DNA of 64,000 nucleotides from Janthinobacterium sp051380735 (GTDB taxonomy: Bacteria > Pseudomonadota > Gammaproteobacteria > Burkholderiales > Burkholderiaceae_D), in contig NZ_JBNYXQ010000004.1 of the NCBI RefSeq assembly GCF_051380735.1, positions 1 through 64,000 of the forward strand, in the 5' to 3' direction. This document shows positions 17,241-26,209 of the stretch, piece after piece (the stretch's first letter is position 1; every line of letters begins with the position of its first letter). Below the pieces are notes generated by a model, which worked only from the letters and a program-made list of their open reading frames with translations, was not told the origin of the DNA and ran no database searches. A program made the translations under genes and the position numbers.

Positions 17241-18389
17241 ATGACGATAGCAACTCCTGCCGCGTCGGCCAGTGACGCCCGAGCGCCTTTCCTGCTGATA
17301 GACCAGCTGGTCAAGGACTTCGACGGCGTGCGCGCTGTCAATGATATTTCCGTGACCATCAATCAGGGCGAAATCTTTGCCCTGCTGGGCAGTTCGGGCT
17401 GCGGCAAGTCGACCCTGCTGCGCATGCTGGCCGGTTTTGAGACGCCGACGTCGGGGCGCATCATGCTGGCCGGCAGCAGCATCGTTGACGTGCCGCCGTA
17501 TCAGCGACCGATCAACATGATGTTCCAGTCGTATGCGCTGTTCCCGCACCTGTCGGTCTGGGACAATATCGCGTTTGGTTTGCGCCGCGACGGCTTGCCG
17601 AAGGCCGAAGTGGCGGCCAGGGTCGAGCAGATGCTGGCGCTGGTGCAGCTGACGCAGTATGCAAAACGCAAGCCGCATCAATTGTCCGGCGGCCAGCAGC
17701 AGCGCGTGGCGCTGGCGCGCAGCCTGGCCAAGCGGCCGCAGTTGCTGCTGCTTGACGAGCCGCTCGGTGCCCTCGACAAGAAACTGCGCGAACGCACGCA
17801 GATGGAACTGGTCAATATCATCGAGCAGGTGGGCGTGACCTGCGTGATGGTCACGCATGACCAGGACGAGGCGATGAGCATGGCCACGCGCATCGCCGTC
17901 ATGAGCGAAGGGCGCATCTTGCAGGTGGGCGCGCCCGGTGAAATCTATGAAACGCCGAACTGCCGCTTCGTGGCCGATTTTATCGGCAGCGTGAACCTGT
18001 TCGACGGCCGCATCACGCAAGACGAACCCGATCACGTGGTGGTCGATACGCCCGAGGGCCGCCACTATGTAGCGCATGGCATTACGGGTAACCTGGGCAT
18101 GGATGTGTCGGTGGCCGTGCGCCCCGAAAAGATCGGCATTCAACTCGACGCCCCCTCGCTGGAAGAGCGCGCCTCGGCGGCCGAACACGGCTACAACTGC
18201 GCCCAGGGCGTGATTGTCGCCATGGCGTATTTTGGCAACGAGACCAGCTACCATGTGCGCCTCGACAGCGGCAAGGTCGTCAAGGTGTCGCGCACCAACG
18301 CGGCCCGCCATGAAGCCACACGCCTTGAACGCGAGCAGCGCGTGTGGGTCTGGTGGGATGGCGCCGATATCGTCGTGCTGACCAGCTGA
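17241..18389 (+). CDS. potG: Polyamine ABC transporter, ATP-binding subunit
   Basis: Cytoplasmic ATPase of a putrescine/spermidine importer (PotG/SpuF type). 382 residues. Walker A GSSGCGKST at 50-58, Q-loop at 'MMFQSYALF', signature LSGGQ at 148-152, Walker B LLLLDEP at 168-174, H-loop in 'MVTHDQDEA', and a C-terminal TOBE-type regulatory domain (about 290-380). Start: the ATG at 17241 has no clear ribosome binding site (ACCAACC). A terminator-like hairpin ends 31 bases upstream. No periplasmic binding-protein gene accompanies this transporter in the window. Confidence 0.9.
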   Translation: MTIATPAASASDARAPFLLIDQLVKDFDGVRAVNDISVTINQGEIFALLGSSGCGKSTLLRMLAGFETPTSGRIMLAGSSIVDVPPYQRPINMMFQSYALFPHLSVWDNIAFGLRRDGLPKAEVAARVEQMLALVQLTQYAKRKPHQLSGGQQQRVALARSLAKRPQLLLLDEPLGALDKKLRERTQMELVNIIEQVGVTCVMVTHDQDEAMSMATRIAVMSEGRILQVGAPGEIYETPNCRFVADFIGSVNLFDGRITQDEPDHVVVDTPEGRHYVAHGITGNLGMDVSVAVRPEKIGIQLDAPSLEERASAAEHGYNCAQGVIVAMAYFGNETSYHVRLDSGKVVKVSRTNAARHEATRLEREQRVWVWWDGADIVVLTS

Positions 18390-18396
18390 GGTGCGC

Positions 18397-19338
18397 ATGA
18401 AGCTTATTTTGCAATCGCTGCGCAGCCTGGTCACCTTGCGCTGGCTGATCGGCAGACATGCCGGCCGCAGCGCCGTCATCGCCGTGCCGGCGCTGTTCCT
18501 GACGGCCGCTTTCCTGGTGCCGTTCCTGATCGTGCTGCGCATCAGCCTGTCCGACATGGACACGGCCGGCAGCCCGTTCGGCGGCCTGCTGTCGTACGCC
18601 GACGGGCTGCTGGTGCTGAAGGTGAAAGTCGCCAACTACCTGTTTATCGCCGCCGACGAACTGTATGTGCTCACTTACCTCAGCTCGATCAAGTACGCGG
18701 CGATCACCACCGCGATCTGTTTGTTGATCGGCTATCCTTTCGCCTACTTCATGGCGCGCGCCAGGCCGTCACTGCGGCCCGTCCTGATGATGCTGGTGAT
18801 GCTGCCGTTCTGGACCTCGTTCCTGCTGCGCGTGTATGCGTGGAAGGGCATCCTGGCCAATCATGGCCTGCTGAACGACCTGTTGATCGCGCTGGGTGTG
18901 GTGACGGAACCCGTGCAGATGATGAACACCTCGTTTTCGCTGGTGGTCGGCATGGTGTACGCCTATTTGCCGTTCATGATACTGCCGCTGTATGCCAACC
19001 TGGTCAAAATGGACCTGCGTTTCCTGGAAGCGGCGGCCGACCTCGGCGCCACGCCTTTCCAGGCGTTCTGGCGCATCACGGTGCCGCTGTCGAAGTCGGG
19101 CATTATCGCCGGCGCCATGCTGGTGTTTATTCCGTCGGTGGGCGAATACGTGATTCCCGAACTGCTCGGTGGCCCGGAAACGCTGATGATAGGCCGTGTG
19201 CTGTGGGACGAATATTTCACCAATAACGACTGGGCCATGGCCTCTTCGGTGACGGTGCTGGTGATCCTGCTGATCCTGGTGCCGATGGCGATTTTTAACA
19301 AATACAAGACGGATCAACACGCGGGAGAAAAAGCATGA
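18397..19338 (+). CDS. potH: Polyamine ABC transporter permease (PotH/SpuG type)
   Basis: Inner-membrane permease, 313 residues with about six membrane helices. The EAA loop that docks on the ATPase is visible as 'EAAADLGATPFQAFWRITVP'. The ATG at 18397 is chosen because GAGG lies at 18388-18391; a GTG two codons earlier (18391) is an alternative. The N-terminus is longer than usual before helix 1 (about 25-45). Seven bases separate it from potG, and its stop overlaps the potI start by 4 bases. Confidence 0.9.
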   Translation: MKLILQSLRSLVTLRWLIGRHAGRSAVIAVPALFLTAAFLVPFLIVLRISLSDMDTAGSPFGGLLSYADGLLVLKVKVANYLFIAADELYVLTYLSSIKYAAITTAICLLIGYPFAYFMARARPSLRPVLMMLVMLPFWTSFLLRVYAWKGILANHGLLNDLLIALGVVTEPVQMMNTSFSLVVGMVYAYLPFMILPLYANLVKMDLRFLEAAADLGATPFQAFWRITVPLSKSGIIAGAMLVFIPSVGEYVIPELLGGPETLMIGRVLWDEYFTNNDWAMASSVTVLVILLILVPMAIFNKYKTDQHAGEKA

Positions 19339-20186
19339 CCGGGCGCCCCCTTTTGCAGCGCTGGTTTGGCCGTGGCTGGCTGTCGCTCGGCTATCTGTTC
19401 CTTTACCTGCCGATTATCGTGCTGATCGTTTTCTCGTTCAACAGCTCGCGCCAGGACATGGTCTGGACCGGCTTTTCGCTGCGCTGGTACCAGGAGCTGA
19501 TGAGCGATACCGAGATCATTTCCGGTTTCGGCCTGTCGCTGAAAATAGCCTTCATGTCGGCCACCTCGTCCGTGGTGCTCGGCACCTTTGCTGCCTTTGC
19601 GCTGAGCAGCTACCAGCGCTTCCGTGGCCGCACGCTGTTTTCGGCCATGGTCAGCGCGCCGCTGGTGATGCCCGAGGTGATCATCGGCCTGTCACTGCTG
19701 CTGATGCTGGTGTCCATGCAGAAGGTGTTCGGCTTTCCCGAACGGGGCCTGGCAACCATCTGGCTGGGCCACACCTTGCTGGGCATGGCCTATGCCACCG
19801 TGGTGGTGCAGTCGCGGCTGCAGGAGATGAGCAAGTCGCTCAGTGAAGCGGCGATGGACTTGGGCTGCCGCGCGCACCAGGTGTTTTTCCTGGTGACCCT
19901 GCCGAACATCACGCAGGCACTGGCGTCCGCCTGGCTGCTGACCTTTACGCTGTCGCTGGACGACGTGGTGCTGTCGGCGTTCTTGTCTGGTCCCGGTTCC
20001 ACCACCATGCCGCTGGTGATCTTTTCCCGTGCACGGCTGGGGCTCGATCCCAGGGTCAACGCGATTGCCGCGCTGACCATCCTGGTGGTGACGACCGCCG
20101 TTATTATTTATGCCGTGATGCTGGCGCGCAGCGAGCGCCGGCGCCGGCGCCAGATGTCGGCTGCATACGCGCCCGACCTGGAGTAA
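19335..20186 (+). CDS. potI: Polyamine ABC transporter permease (PotI/SpuH type)
   Basis: Second permease of the importer, 283 residues with about six membrane helices. The EAA motif is 'EAAMDLGCRAHQVFFLVTLP'. The start overlaps the potH stop (ATGA), so the two permeases are translationally coupled. It is followed by a 30-base gap with GGGAGA before puuC. Confidence 0.9.
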   Translation: MTGRPLLQRWFGRGWLSLGYLFLYLPIIVLIVFSFNSSRQDMVWTGFSLRWYQELMSDTEIISGFGLSLKIAFMSATSSVVLGTFAAFALSSYQRFRGRTLFSAMVSAPLVMPEVIIGLSLLLMLVSMQKVFGFPERGLATIWLGHTLLGMAYATVVVQSRLQEMSKSLSEAAMDLGCRAHQVFFLVTLPNITQALASAWLLTFTLSLDDVVLSAFLSGPGSTTMPLVIFSRARLGLDPRVNAIAALTILVVTTAVIIYAVMLARSERRRRRQMSAAYAPDLE

Positions 20187-20216
20187 GCTGCTACCAAACC
20201 ACCTCGGGAGACAAGC

Positions 20217-21695
20217 ATGAACTGGCATACGCGCGCGCAGGAACTGGCAATCGATGGACGAGCTTTTATCAACGGCGAGCGGGTCTGGGCCGTCTCCGGC
20301 CAGCAGTTCGACAATCTGTCGCCGATTGACGGCCGCTTGCTGGGTCAGGTGGCGCGCTGCGACAGTCTTGATGTGGATGCGGCGGTGCTCGCTGCGCGCG
20401 CGGCGTTCGAAGACCGCCGCTGGGCCGGCAAGTCGCCTGCACAGCGCAAGCGCGTTTTGATCAGATTCGCCGACCTGGTGCAGCAGAACGCTCCCGAGCT
20501 GGCGCTGCTCGAAACCTTGGACATGGGCAAACCAATCAAATACAGCCAGAGCGTGGACGTGGGCGCCACCGCCAATTGCCTGCGCTGGTATGGCGAAGCG
20601 ATCGATAAAATCTACGATGAAATCGCCCCCACCGCGTCGAACAGCCTGGCCCTGATCACGCGCGAACCGGTCGGCGTGGTGGCGGCCATCGTGCCGTGGA
20701 ACTACCCGATGATCATGGCGGCCTGGAAGATCGCCCCCGCGCTGGCGGCCGGCAACAGCGTGATCCTGAAACCGTCCGAAAAATCGCCGCTGACCGCCTT
20801 GCGCCTGGCCGAACTGGGCCTGGAAGCGGGCCTGCCTGCTGGCGTATTGAATGTACTGCCCGGCTATGGCAATGAGGCCGGCGCCGCGCTGGCGCTGCAT
20901 ATGGATATCGATTGCATCGGTTTTACGGGCTCGACCCGCACCGGCAAACTGATTGTGCAGATGGCGGGCCAGTCGAATCTGAAACGCGCCTGGACCGAGC
21001 TGGGCGGCAAGTCCGCCAATATCGTCTGCGCCGATTGCCCCGACCTCGACCAGGCGGTGGCGACCGCCATCGGTTCGATCTTTTTCAACCAGGGCGAAAG
21101 CTGCAATGCGCCATCGCGCCTGTTCGTCGAAGAGTCGATCAGGGACGAATTCCTTGCCAAAGCCAAGGCCATGCTGCCCCAGTTCCAGCCTGGCGACCCG
21201 CTCGACGAGTCCACCGTGATGGGCGCCATCGTCGACGCCACGCAGATGCAGACGGTAATGGGCTATATCGCGAAGGGCAAGAGCGAAGGCGCGCAACTGC
21301 TCGGTGGCGGCGAGGCAGCGCGCACGGAAACCGGCGGCTATTATGTGCAGCCGACCCTGTTCGCTGGCGTCGATTCAGGCATGACAATCGCACGCGAAGA
21401 GATTTTCGGGCCGGTATTGTCGGTGCTGGGTTTTACCGATATCGAGGACGCCGTCAAGCAGGCCAATGCCACGCCCTATGGCTTGCAGGCAGCCGTGTGG
21501 ACGTCCAATATCAGCAAGGCCATCCAGACGGCGCGCGCGCTGCGCGCCGGCACCGTGCATGTCAACCAGTACGATGGCGACGATATCACCGTGCCGTTTG
21601 GTGGCTACAAGCAGTCGGGCAACGGGCGCGACAAATCCCTGCATGCGCTGGACAAGTACACCGAGTTGAAGACGACGTGGATACAGGTGGGGTAG
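20217..21695 (+). CDS. puuC: Aldehyde dehydrogenase for (gamma-glutamyl-)aminobutyraldehyde
   Basis: NAD(P)-dependent oxidation of the aldehyde formed from putrescine or gamma-glutamylputrescine, giving GABA or gamma-glutamyl-GABA. 492 residues. The catalytic pair is E261 in TELGGKS and C296 in NQGESCNAPSR. The cofactor fold is marked by 'PWNYPMIMAAWKIAPALAAG'. It ends in 'KYTELKTTWIQ', as PuuC proteins do. It closes the cluster. No PuuB-type oxidase is present, so the aldehyde would be made by the SpuC transaminase. Confidence 0.9.
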   Translation: MNWHTRAQELAIDGRAFINGERVWAVSGQQFDNLSPIDGRLLGQVARCDSLDVDAAVLAARAAFEDRRWAGKSPAQRKRVLIRFADLVQQNAPELALLETLDMGKPIKYSQSVDVGATANCLRWYGEAIDKIYDEIAPTASNSLALITREPVGVVAAIVPWNYPMIMAAWKIAPALAAGNSVILKPSEKSPLTALRLAELGLEAGLPAGVLNVLPGYGNEAGAALALHMDIDCIGFTGSTRTGKLIVQMAGQSNLKRAWTELGGKSANIVCADCPDLDQAVATAIGSIFFNQGESCNAPSRLFVEESIRDEFLAKAKAMLPQFQPGDPLDESTVMGAIVDATQMQTVMGYIAKGKSEGAQLLGGGEAARTETGGYYVQPTLFAGVDSGMTIAREEIFGPVLSVLGFTDIEDAVKQANATPYGLQAAVWTSNISKAIQTARALRAGTVHVNQYDGDDITVPFGGYKQSGNGRDKSLHALDKYTELKTTWIQVG

Positions 21696-21765
21696 AGGAG
21701 TGAAGGCAAACCTGCTCTTGTCAGCCACCTGCATCCGGAATTTACCCTGGTAGCTCTTATATGAT

Positions 21766-21795
21766 CTAATCTTTGGCTAATATGTGCTAAATTAG
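21766..21795. promoter_or_regulatory. AT-rich promoter/operator region of the hipA-hipB pair
   Basis: CTAAT (21766-21770) and ATTAG (21791-21795) are an inverted pair enclosing two GCTAA direct repeats (21776 and 21786). The region is markedly AT-rich compared with its surroundings. TTGGCT (21773) and TGTTAT (21797) at 18-base spacing could be a promoter. Autorepression by the HTH protein is expected for such pairs, but the exact operator is inference. Confidence 0.35.
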
Positions 21796-21821
21796 GTGTT
21801 ATAGGGACTATTGGGGGCAAT

Positions 21822-23111
21822 ATGGAATGTCATTTTCAAATATTTCATGAGGGCATGTGGAAAGATTGTGGGTTGCTTACGCTCCTTGAGCCTGCCGGCG
21901 GCAATCCCCGTACTGCCACTTTGTTCGAATACGACCTCGATTATGCCTTCGAACCAGCAGCGGAGCCCATGTCGCTGCGCTTTCCGGTCACTGCAAACAT
22001 GCAAAAGCTGGCGCAATGGCCTGCCTTCATATTTGATCTGATCCCCCAGGGCAGCGGGCGCGCCTATCTGCTGGGACAGCTCCAGCTGGCCGATGGTCCG
22101 GCCGCCGATTTTGCGCTGATGTGCGCCGGCGCGTTCAATCCCATCGGTCGGGTGCGTGTTACCGAAGCTGTGAAGTACTACGAACAGCATCTTGCTCGCC
22201 ACGATACCGGCACACCGCTGCATGGATTTTCATTCGAAGAAATCATTGGTCGTGGCGATGCATTCAACGAACGCATGATGGTTCACAGCATGCTGGCCGC
22301 AGGCACTCTGGGTGTCCAGGGCGCGGCGCCGAAATATTTGCTGACCACCGATCATGAAGGTCAGTGGCATGCGGATGGGGCCTTGGCCGACCAGCATGCA
22401 TCGGCGCACTTCATCGTCAAGCGCGCGCGTGGCAAGACCGCCAGCGATGACAAAGTATTGCGCAACGAGGCCGCTTATATGCGGGTGGCCAAAGCCATGG
22501 GCGTGCGTACGGCTGGCGAACTGCGTTACCAGGATGATACCCTGTTCATCCCCCGCTTTGACCGCATCGTAGAGAGTGGAAAAGTGCTGCGCCTGCACCA
22601 GGAAAGTGCTGCGTCGCTGGCCGGCATCGTCGGTTTTGAGGCCATGCCCAGTCAGTTCGATCTGCTGCATGCAGTGCGCGCCGTCGTCAGTGACAAAACG
22701 GCTGAAACGATAGAATTTCTCAAGCGTGACATCTTGAATCTTTGCATGCGCAATACCGATAATCACGGACGCAATACCGCAGTCCAGCAACTGGGCAGCG
22801 AGGTGCGTCTGACGCCTCTGTTTGACTTTGCGCCCATGTACCTCGATCCGGCGGGCATTGCGCGGGCAGCGCGCTGGTACCATCCGGTCAGTAAAAAGGA
22901 GCTGCATGCCTGGCTTGCCATTCTGGATACGATGGAAATGGCTGATGCGGAGCGCCATCATGTCAAGGCCGAACTGCATCGCTTCGGATTGCGGCTGATC
23001 GAACTGGAGCAGCACATGCAAGGTGCTGGCGTGGATGACGATATCGTTGCCTTTCTCAGGCCGCATATCGCCACGCAGATCGAGCAACTGAACGCGCTGG
23101 GAGCACACTGA
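21822..23111 (+). CDS. HipA-family serine/threonine kinase toxin
   Basis: 429 residues of the HipA fold. The family kinase residues are present: a glycine-rich loop 'GVQGAAPKYLL' at 164-174, K200 in HFIVK, 'FIPRFDR' at 242-248, the catalytic loop RNTDNHGRN with D313, H315 and N318, and the metal-binding D335 in LFDFAPM. E. coli HipA phosphorylates glutamyl-tRNA synthetase. The glycine loop here lacks an obvious counterpart of the autophosphorylated Ser150. The gene is followed one base later by its HTH partner, the reverse of classical hipBA order. Being AT-richer upstream and flanked by metabolic genes suggests acquisition. The target is unknown. Confidence 0.85.
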   Translation: MECHFQIFHEGMWKDCGLLTLLEPAGGNPRTATLFEYDLDYAFEPAAEPMSLRFPVTANMQKLAQWPAFIFDLIPQGSGRAYLLGQLQLADGPAADFALMCAGAFNPIGRVRVTEAVKYYEQHLARHDTGTPLHGFSFEEIIGRGDAFNERMMVHSMLAAGTLGVQGAAPKYLLTTDHEGQWHADGALADQHASAHFIVKRARGKTASDDKVLRNEAAYMRVAKAMGVRTAGELRYQDDTLFIPRFDRIVESGKVLRLHQESAASLAGIVGFEAMPSQFDLLHAVRAVVSDKTAETIEFLKRDILNLCMRNTDNHGRNTAVQQLGSEVRLTPLFDFAPMYLDPAGIARAARWYHPVSKKELHAWLAILDTMEMADAERHHVKAELHRFGLRLIELEQHMQGAGVDDDIVAFLRPHIATQIEQLNALGAH

Positions 23112-23112
23112 C

Positions 23113-23439
23113 ATGGCGCGTACAAAGATGGACAAGGACCAGTTGCGGCAGCGCCGGGCGGCTCTGTACGACGCCATCGCGGCGGGCGAAGTCACGCTGC
23201 AACAGGCGGTGAAGGAAATGCGGGCCATCTCGCGCCTGACACAGGCGCAATTTGCGTTACATCGCGGTGTCAGCCTGAAAACCATCAAGGAAATCGAGAG
23301 CGGCAAAGGCAATCCGACCATCCAGTCACTGAACCGTATCGGCCAGTTTTTTGGGCTCGAAGTTGCCTTTGTACGTAGCGAAACACTACGGGAGAAAGTG
23401 GCTGCCCCGCTCAGTAGCGAGGCGTTGCCACCTGTTTGA
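23113..23439 (+). CDS. HipB-like XRE-family antitoxin/repressor
   Basis: 108 residues. An N-terminal helical extension (1-40) precedes an XRE helix-turn-helix (about 41-87) with 'RLTQAQFALHRGVSLKTIKE' and 'NPTIQSLNRIGQFFGL'. It starts one base after the HipA stop, so it is translationally coupled to it. It is expected to bind the upstream AT-rich operator and restrain the kinase. It ends 6 bases before the convergent panB stop with no terminator between. Confidence 0.8.
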   Translation: MARTKMDKDQLRQRRAALYDAIAAGEVTLQQAVKEMRAISRLTQAQFALHRGVSLKTIKEIESGKGNPTIQSLNRIGQFFGLEVAFVRSETLREKVAAPLSSEALPPV

Positions 23440-23445
23440 ATCGGC

Positions 23446-24321
23446 TCAGAAGCAGTGTTCCAGCGCCGGAAAGCTGCCATCCTTTACGGCTTTCACATAG
23501 CCGCTGACGGCGTCTTCGATGCTGGCCGCGCCTTCCATGAAGTTGCGCACGAAGCGTGCCTTGCGGCCCGGGAAGACGCCCAGCATGTCGTGCATGACCA
23601 GCACCTGGCCCGAGCAGTCGGGGCCTGCGCCGATGCCGATGGTTGGCACATGCAGCATCTCGGTCACTTCCTTGCCCAGCTGGGCCGGCATCGCTTCCAT
23701 CAGCACGATGGCCGCGCCTGCGTTTTGCAGCGTCAGCGCGTCGTTCTTCAGCTGCCCGGCGCTTTCCGTGCTCTTGCCCTGCACTTTATAGCCGCCCAGC
23801 TGGTGCACCGATTGCGGCGTCAGGCCGATATGGGCGCAGACTGGAATCCCGCGTTCGCTCAGGAACCTGACGGTGTCGGCCAGCCAGGCGCCGCCTTCGA
23901 GCTTGACCATGTGCGCGCCGGCCTGCATCAGGATCACGGCGTTGGCATACGCCGTCTCGATGGTGCCATACGCGCCGAACGGCAGGTCGGCCACGATCAT
24001 CGCGCTCTTGCTGCCGCGCGCCACCGACGCCGTGTGATAGGCCAGTTCGGCCACCGTCACGGGCAGGGTGGAGTTGTGGCCGTTGCAGACCATGCCCAGC
24101 GAATCGCCGATCAGCAAAATTTCCACGCCGCAGCGGTCCATCAGGGAGGCGAAGCTGGCGTCGTAGCAGGTCAGCATGGTGATTTTTTCACCGGCCGCGC
24201 GCAGGGCGGCCAGCGCATGGATGGTCACGGCCTTGCTGGCGACAGGCTTCGATGGCGCAGGGGCAGGCGCGCTGGCCTTTTCTTTGGCGGCCAGATCGGT
24301 TCCTTGCAAATATGCGGACAT
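23446..24321 (-). CDS. panB: 3-methyl-2-oxobutanoate hydroxymethyltransferase
   Basis: Adds a one-carbon unit from methylene-THF to alpha-ketoisovalerate to give ketopantoate, the first step of pantothenate synthesis. 291 residues. Motifs: 'TCYDASFASLMD', 'IGDSLGMV' with the metal-binding Asp, 'ADLPFGAYG' and 'AHIGLTPQSVH'. An Ala/Pro/Lys-rich extension of about 30 residues precedes the TIM-barrel core, which makes it longer than the usual ~264 residues; a later start near 'MLTCYD' would cut into the core. It is the last gene of the leftward operon, 34 bases after folK. panC is not in the window. Confidence 0.95.
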   Translation of the reverse strand: MSAYLQGTDLAAKEKASAPAPAPSKPVASKAVTIHALAALRAAGEKITMLTCYDASFASLMDRCGVEILLIGDSLGMVCNGHNSTLPVTVAELAYHTASVARGSKSAMIVADLPFGAYGTIETAYANAVILMQAGAHMVKLEGGAWLADTVRFLSERGIPVCAHIGLTPQSVHQLGGYKVQGKSTESAGQLKNDALTLQNAGAAIVLMEAMPAQLGKEVTEMLHVPTIGIGAGPDCSGQVLVMHDMLGVFPGRKARFVRNFMEGAASIEDAVSGYVKAVKDGSFPALEHCF

Positions 24322-24355
24322 AGGTATTCTCTACAGTAAAAGGTTGACGGTAATG

Positions 24356-24835
24356 TCAGAGCTGGCTGATGGCCTGGTCGGCCACGCCTGCGAGGAAATC
24401 GCTGGCCGCGCCTTTGCCCGGCACGCTGATCGCAGGCGCCAGCGCCAGCAGCGGCACCAGCACGAAAGCGCGTTCGGTCAGGCGCGGGTGCGGCACGTTC
24501 AAGGTGGCGCTGGCGATCTGTTCTTCACCGTACAGCAGCAGGTCCAGGTCCAGCGTGCGCGGCGCGTTGCGATAGGGCCGCTCGCGGCCGTGTTGTGCTT
24601 CGATGGCGTGCAGCGCCAATAACAATTCTTCGGCCGGCAGGCTGGTGCTGATGCGTGCCACCGCATTGATATAGTCGTCGCCACTGGAGTCGATGGGGGC
24701 GGTGCGGTAGCTCGGTGAAGCGTCCAGCAGGGTGGCGCCCGGCAGGCACGCCAGGCGTGCAATGGCGTCCTGCACATTGGCGCGTGCGTCGCCGAGATTT
24801 GCGCCGATGCCGATATAAGCGGTGACCTGCGTCAT
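24356..24835 (-). CDS. folK: 2-amino-4-hydroxy-6-hydroxymethyldihydropteridine pyrophosphokinase
   Basis: Pyrophosphorylates the pterin precursor in folate synthesis. 159 residues, the normal length. Motifs: 'YIGIGANLGDARANV' at the N-terminus, 'SPSYRTAPI', and the signature RNAPRTLDLDLLLYG carrying the two catalytic aspartates. It lies 6 bases after pcnB in the order hda-HAD-pcnB-folK-panB, common in Burkholderiales. Confidence 0.97.
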   Translation of the reverse strand: MTQVTAYIGIGANLGDARANVQDAIARLACLPGATLLDASPSYRTAPIDSSGDDYINAVARISTSLPAEELLLALHAIEAQHGRERPYRNAPRTLDLDLLLYGEEQIASATLNVPHPRLTERAFVLVPLLALAPAISVPGKGAASDFLAGVADQAISQL

Positions 24836-24841
24836 GGTGTG

Positions 24842-26209
24842 TTATTGCTCGCCAGTGCTGCCGGTGACCGTGCCACCGCTCTTGCTGCGGGTGCTGCGGC
24901 GCGGCGGGCGTTTTTTCTTGACGGCGCCGGGCGCGGCATTGGCGCTGGCCAGCAGCTCCTCGCGCGTCTCTTCGTCGCCTTCGTAGAACGCAGTCCACCA
25001 TACACCGATCTCGGAATCGATCTCGCCCGAGGCACAGCGCAGCAGCAGGAAGTCGTAGCCGGCACGAAAGCGCAGGTGCTCCAGCAATTTATGCGGCGCC
25101 TTGCCGACCCGGCGCTCAAAGCGCGGCTGCATCGACCAGATGTCGCGCATGTCCGAACCGATCTTGCGCTGCAGGGCCAGTTTTTCCGTTTGCGAATCGA
25201 GCACGTCGTCGGCCGCCAGGTGCAGCGCGGGTATCGTCGATTCGCCCGCGGCGCGGTAGGCGGTCCATTTTTCCAGCACCTGGTGCCACAGCAGGGATGC
25301 AAACAAAAAGCCCGGCGAGACGGTCTTGCCGGCAGCGATGCGCTGATCGGTGGCGTCCAGCGCCAGGGTGACGAATTTGGCGCCCAGCGGCTGCTCCAGC
25401 ACCACGTCGAGCAGCGGCAGCAGGCCGTGATGCAGGCCTTCCTTGCGCAGCTGCTGCAGGCAGGCCAGTGCATGGCCGCTCATCAGCAGTTTCAACATTT
25501 CGTCGAATACGCGCGGCGCCGGCACATTGTTGATCAGCGGCGCCATCACGGCAATCGGTTCGGCCGTGTGCGGCTCGATGGTGAATTTCAGCTTGGCGGC
25601 AAAGCGCACCACGCGCAGCATGCGCACCGGGTCTTCGCGGTAGCGCTCTTCCGGCTTGCCGATCATGCGCAGTGTCTGCGCGCGGATATCTTCCACGCCG
25701 CCGTGGTAGTCCAGCACTTCCTGCGTGGCCGGGTTGTAGTACATGGCGTTGATGGTGAAATCGCGGCGCAGCGCGTCTTCGTGCTGCAGGCCAAAGGTGT
25801 TGTCGCGCAGGACGCGGCCGTGTTCGTCTTTTGGTGCCGAATCGGCGCCGGCGCCGCGGAAGGTCGTCACTTCCAGCAAGTCCTGGCCGAACATCACGTG
25901 CACGATCTGGAAGCGCTTGCCAATGATAAAGGCGCGCCGGAACAGCCGTTTGACCTGTTCGGGCGTGGCGTTGGTGGCGATGTCGAAGTCTTTCGGCTTG
26001 ACGCCCAGCAGCAAGTCGCGCACGGCGCCGCCCACCACGAACGCCTCGAAGCCCGCTTCCTGCAGGCTGCTGGTGACGCGGATGGCGTTCGAGGTCACCA
26101 GTTTCGGATCGATTCCGTGTTGCGCAGGACCGAGCACGGTGGCTACCGTGGTGTCGCGCGCTGCCTCTTTTTTAACGCCGAGGATCTTGCGGATGAATTT
26201 TTTAATCAT
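24842..26209 (-). CDS. pcnB: Poly(A) polymerase I
   Basis: Adds poly(A) tails to RNA 3' ends and marks them for decay. 455 residues. The nucleotidyltransferase head is clear: 'FVVGGAVRDLLLG' then 'KPKDFDIATNATPEQV', with the DxD metal site. The RNA-binding domain follows, and a Lys/Arg/Pro-rich tail ends the protein, typical of PcnB rather than tRNA CCA-adding enzymes. Its start overlaps the HAD gene stop by 8 bases. Confidence 0.95.
   Translation of the reverse strand: MIKKFIRKILGVKKEAARDTTVATVLGPAQHGIDPKLVTSNAIRVTSSLQEAGFEAFVVGGAVRDLLLGVKPKDFDIATNATPEQVKRLFRRAFIIGKRFQIVHVMFGQDLLEVTTFRGAGADSAPKDEHGRVLRDNTFGLQHEDALRRDFTINAMYYNPATQEVLDYHGGVEDIRAQTLRMIGKPEERYREDPVRMLRVVRFAAKLKFTIEPHTAEPIAVMAPLINNVPAPRVFDEMLKLLMSGHALACLQQLRKEGLHHGLLPLLDVVLEQPLGAKFVTLALDATDQRIAAGKTVSPGFLFASLLWHQVLEKWTAYRAAGESTIPALHLAADDVLDSQTEKLALQRKIGSDMRDIWSMQPRFERRVGKAPHKLLEHLRFRAGYDFLLLRCASGEIDSEIGVWWTAFYEGDEETREELLASANAAPGAVKKKRPPRRSTRSKSGGTVTGSTGEQ

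Noticed and set aside
19692..21296. 534-codon open frame opposite potI and puuC
   Set aside because: Same reason: shadow of two real genes, with no recognisable domain.
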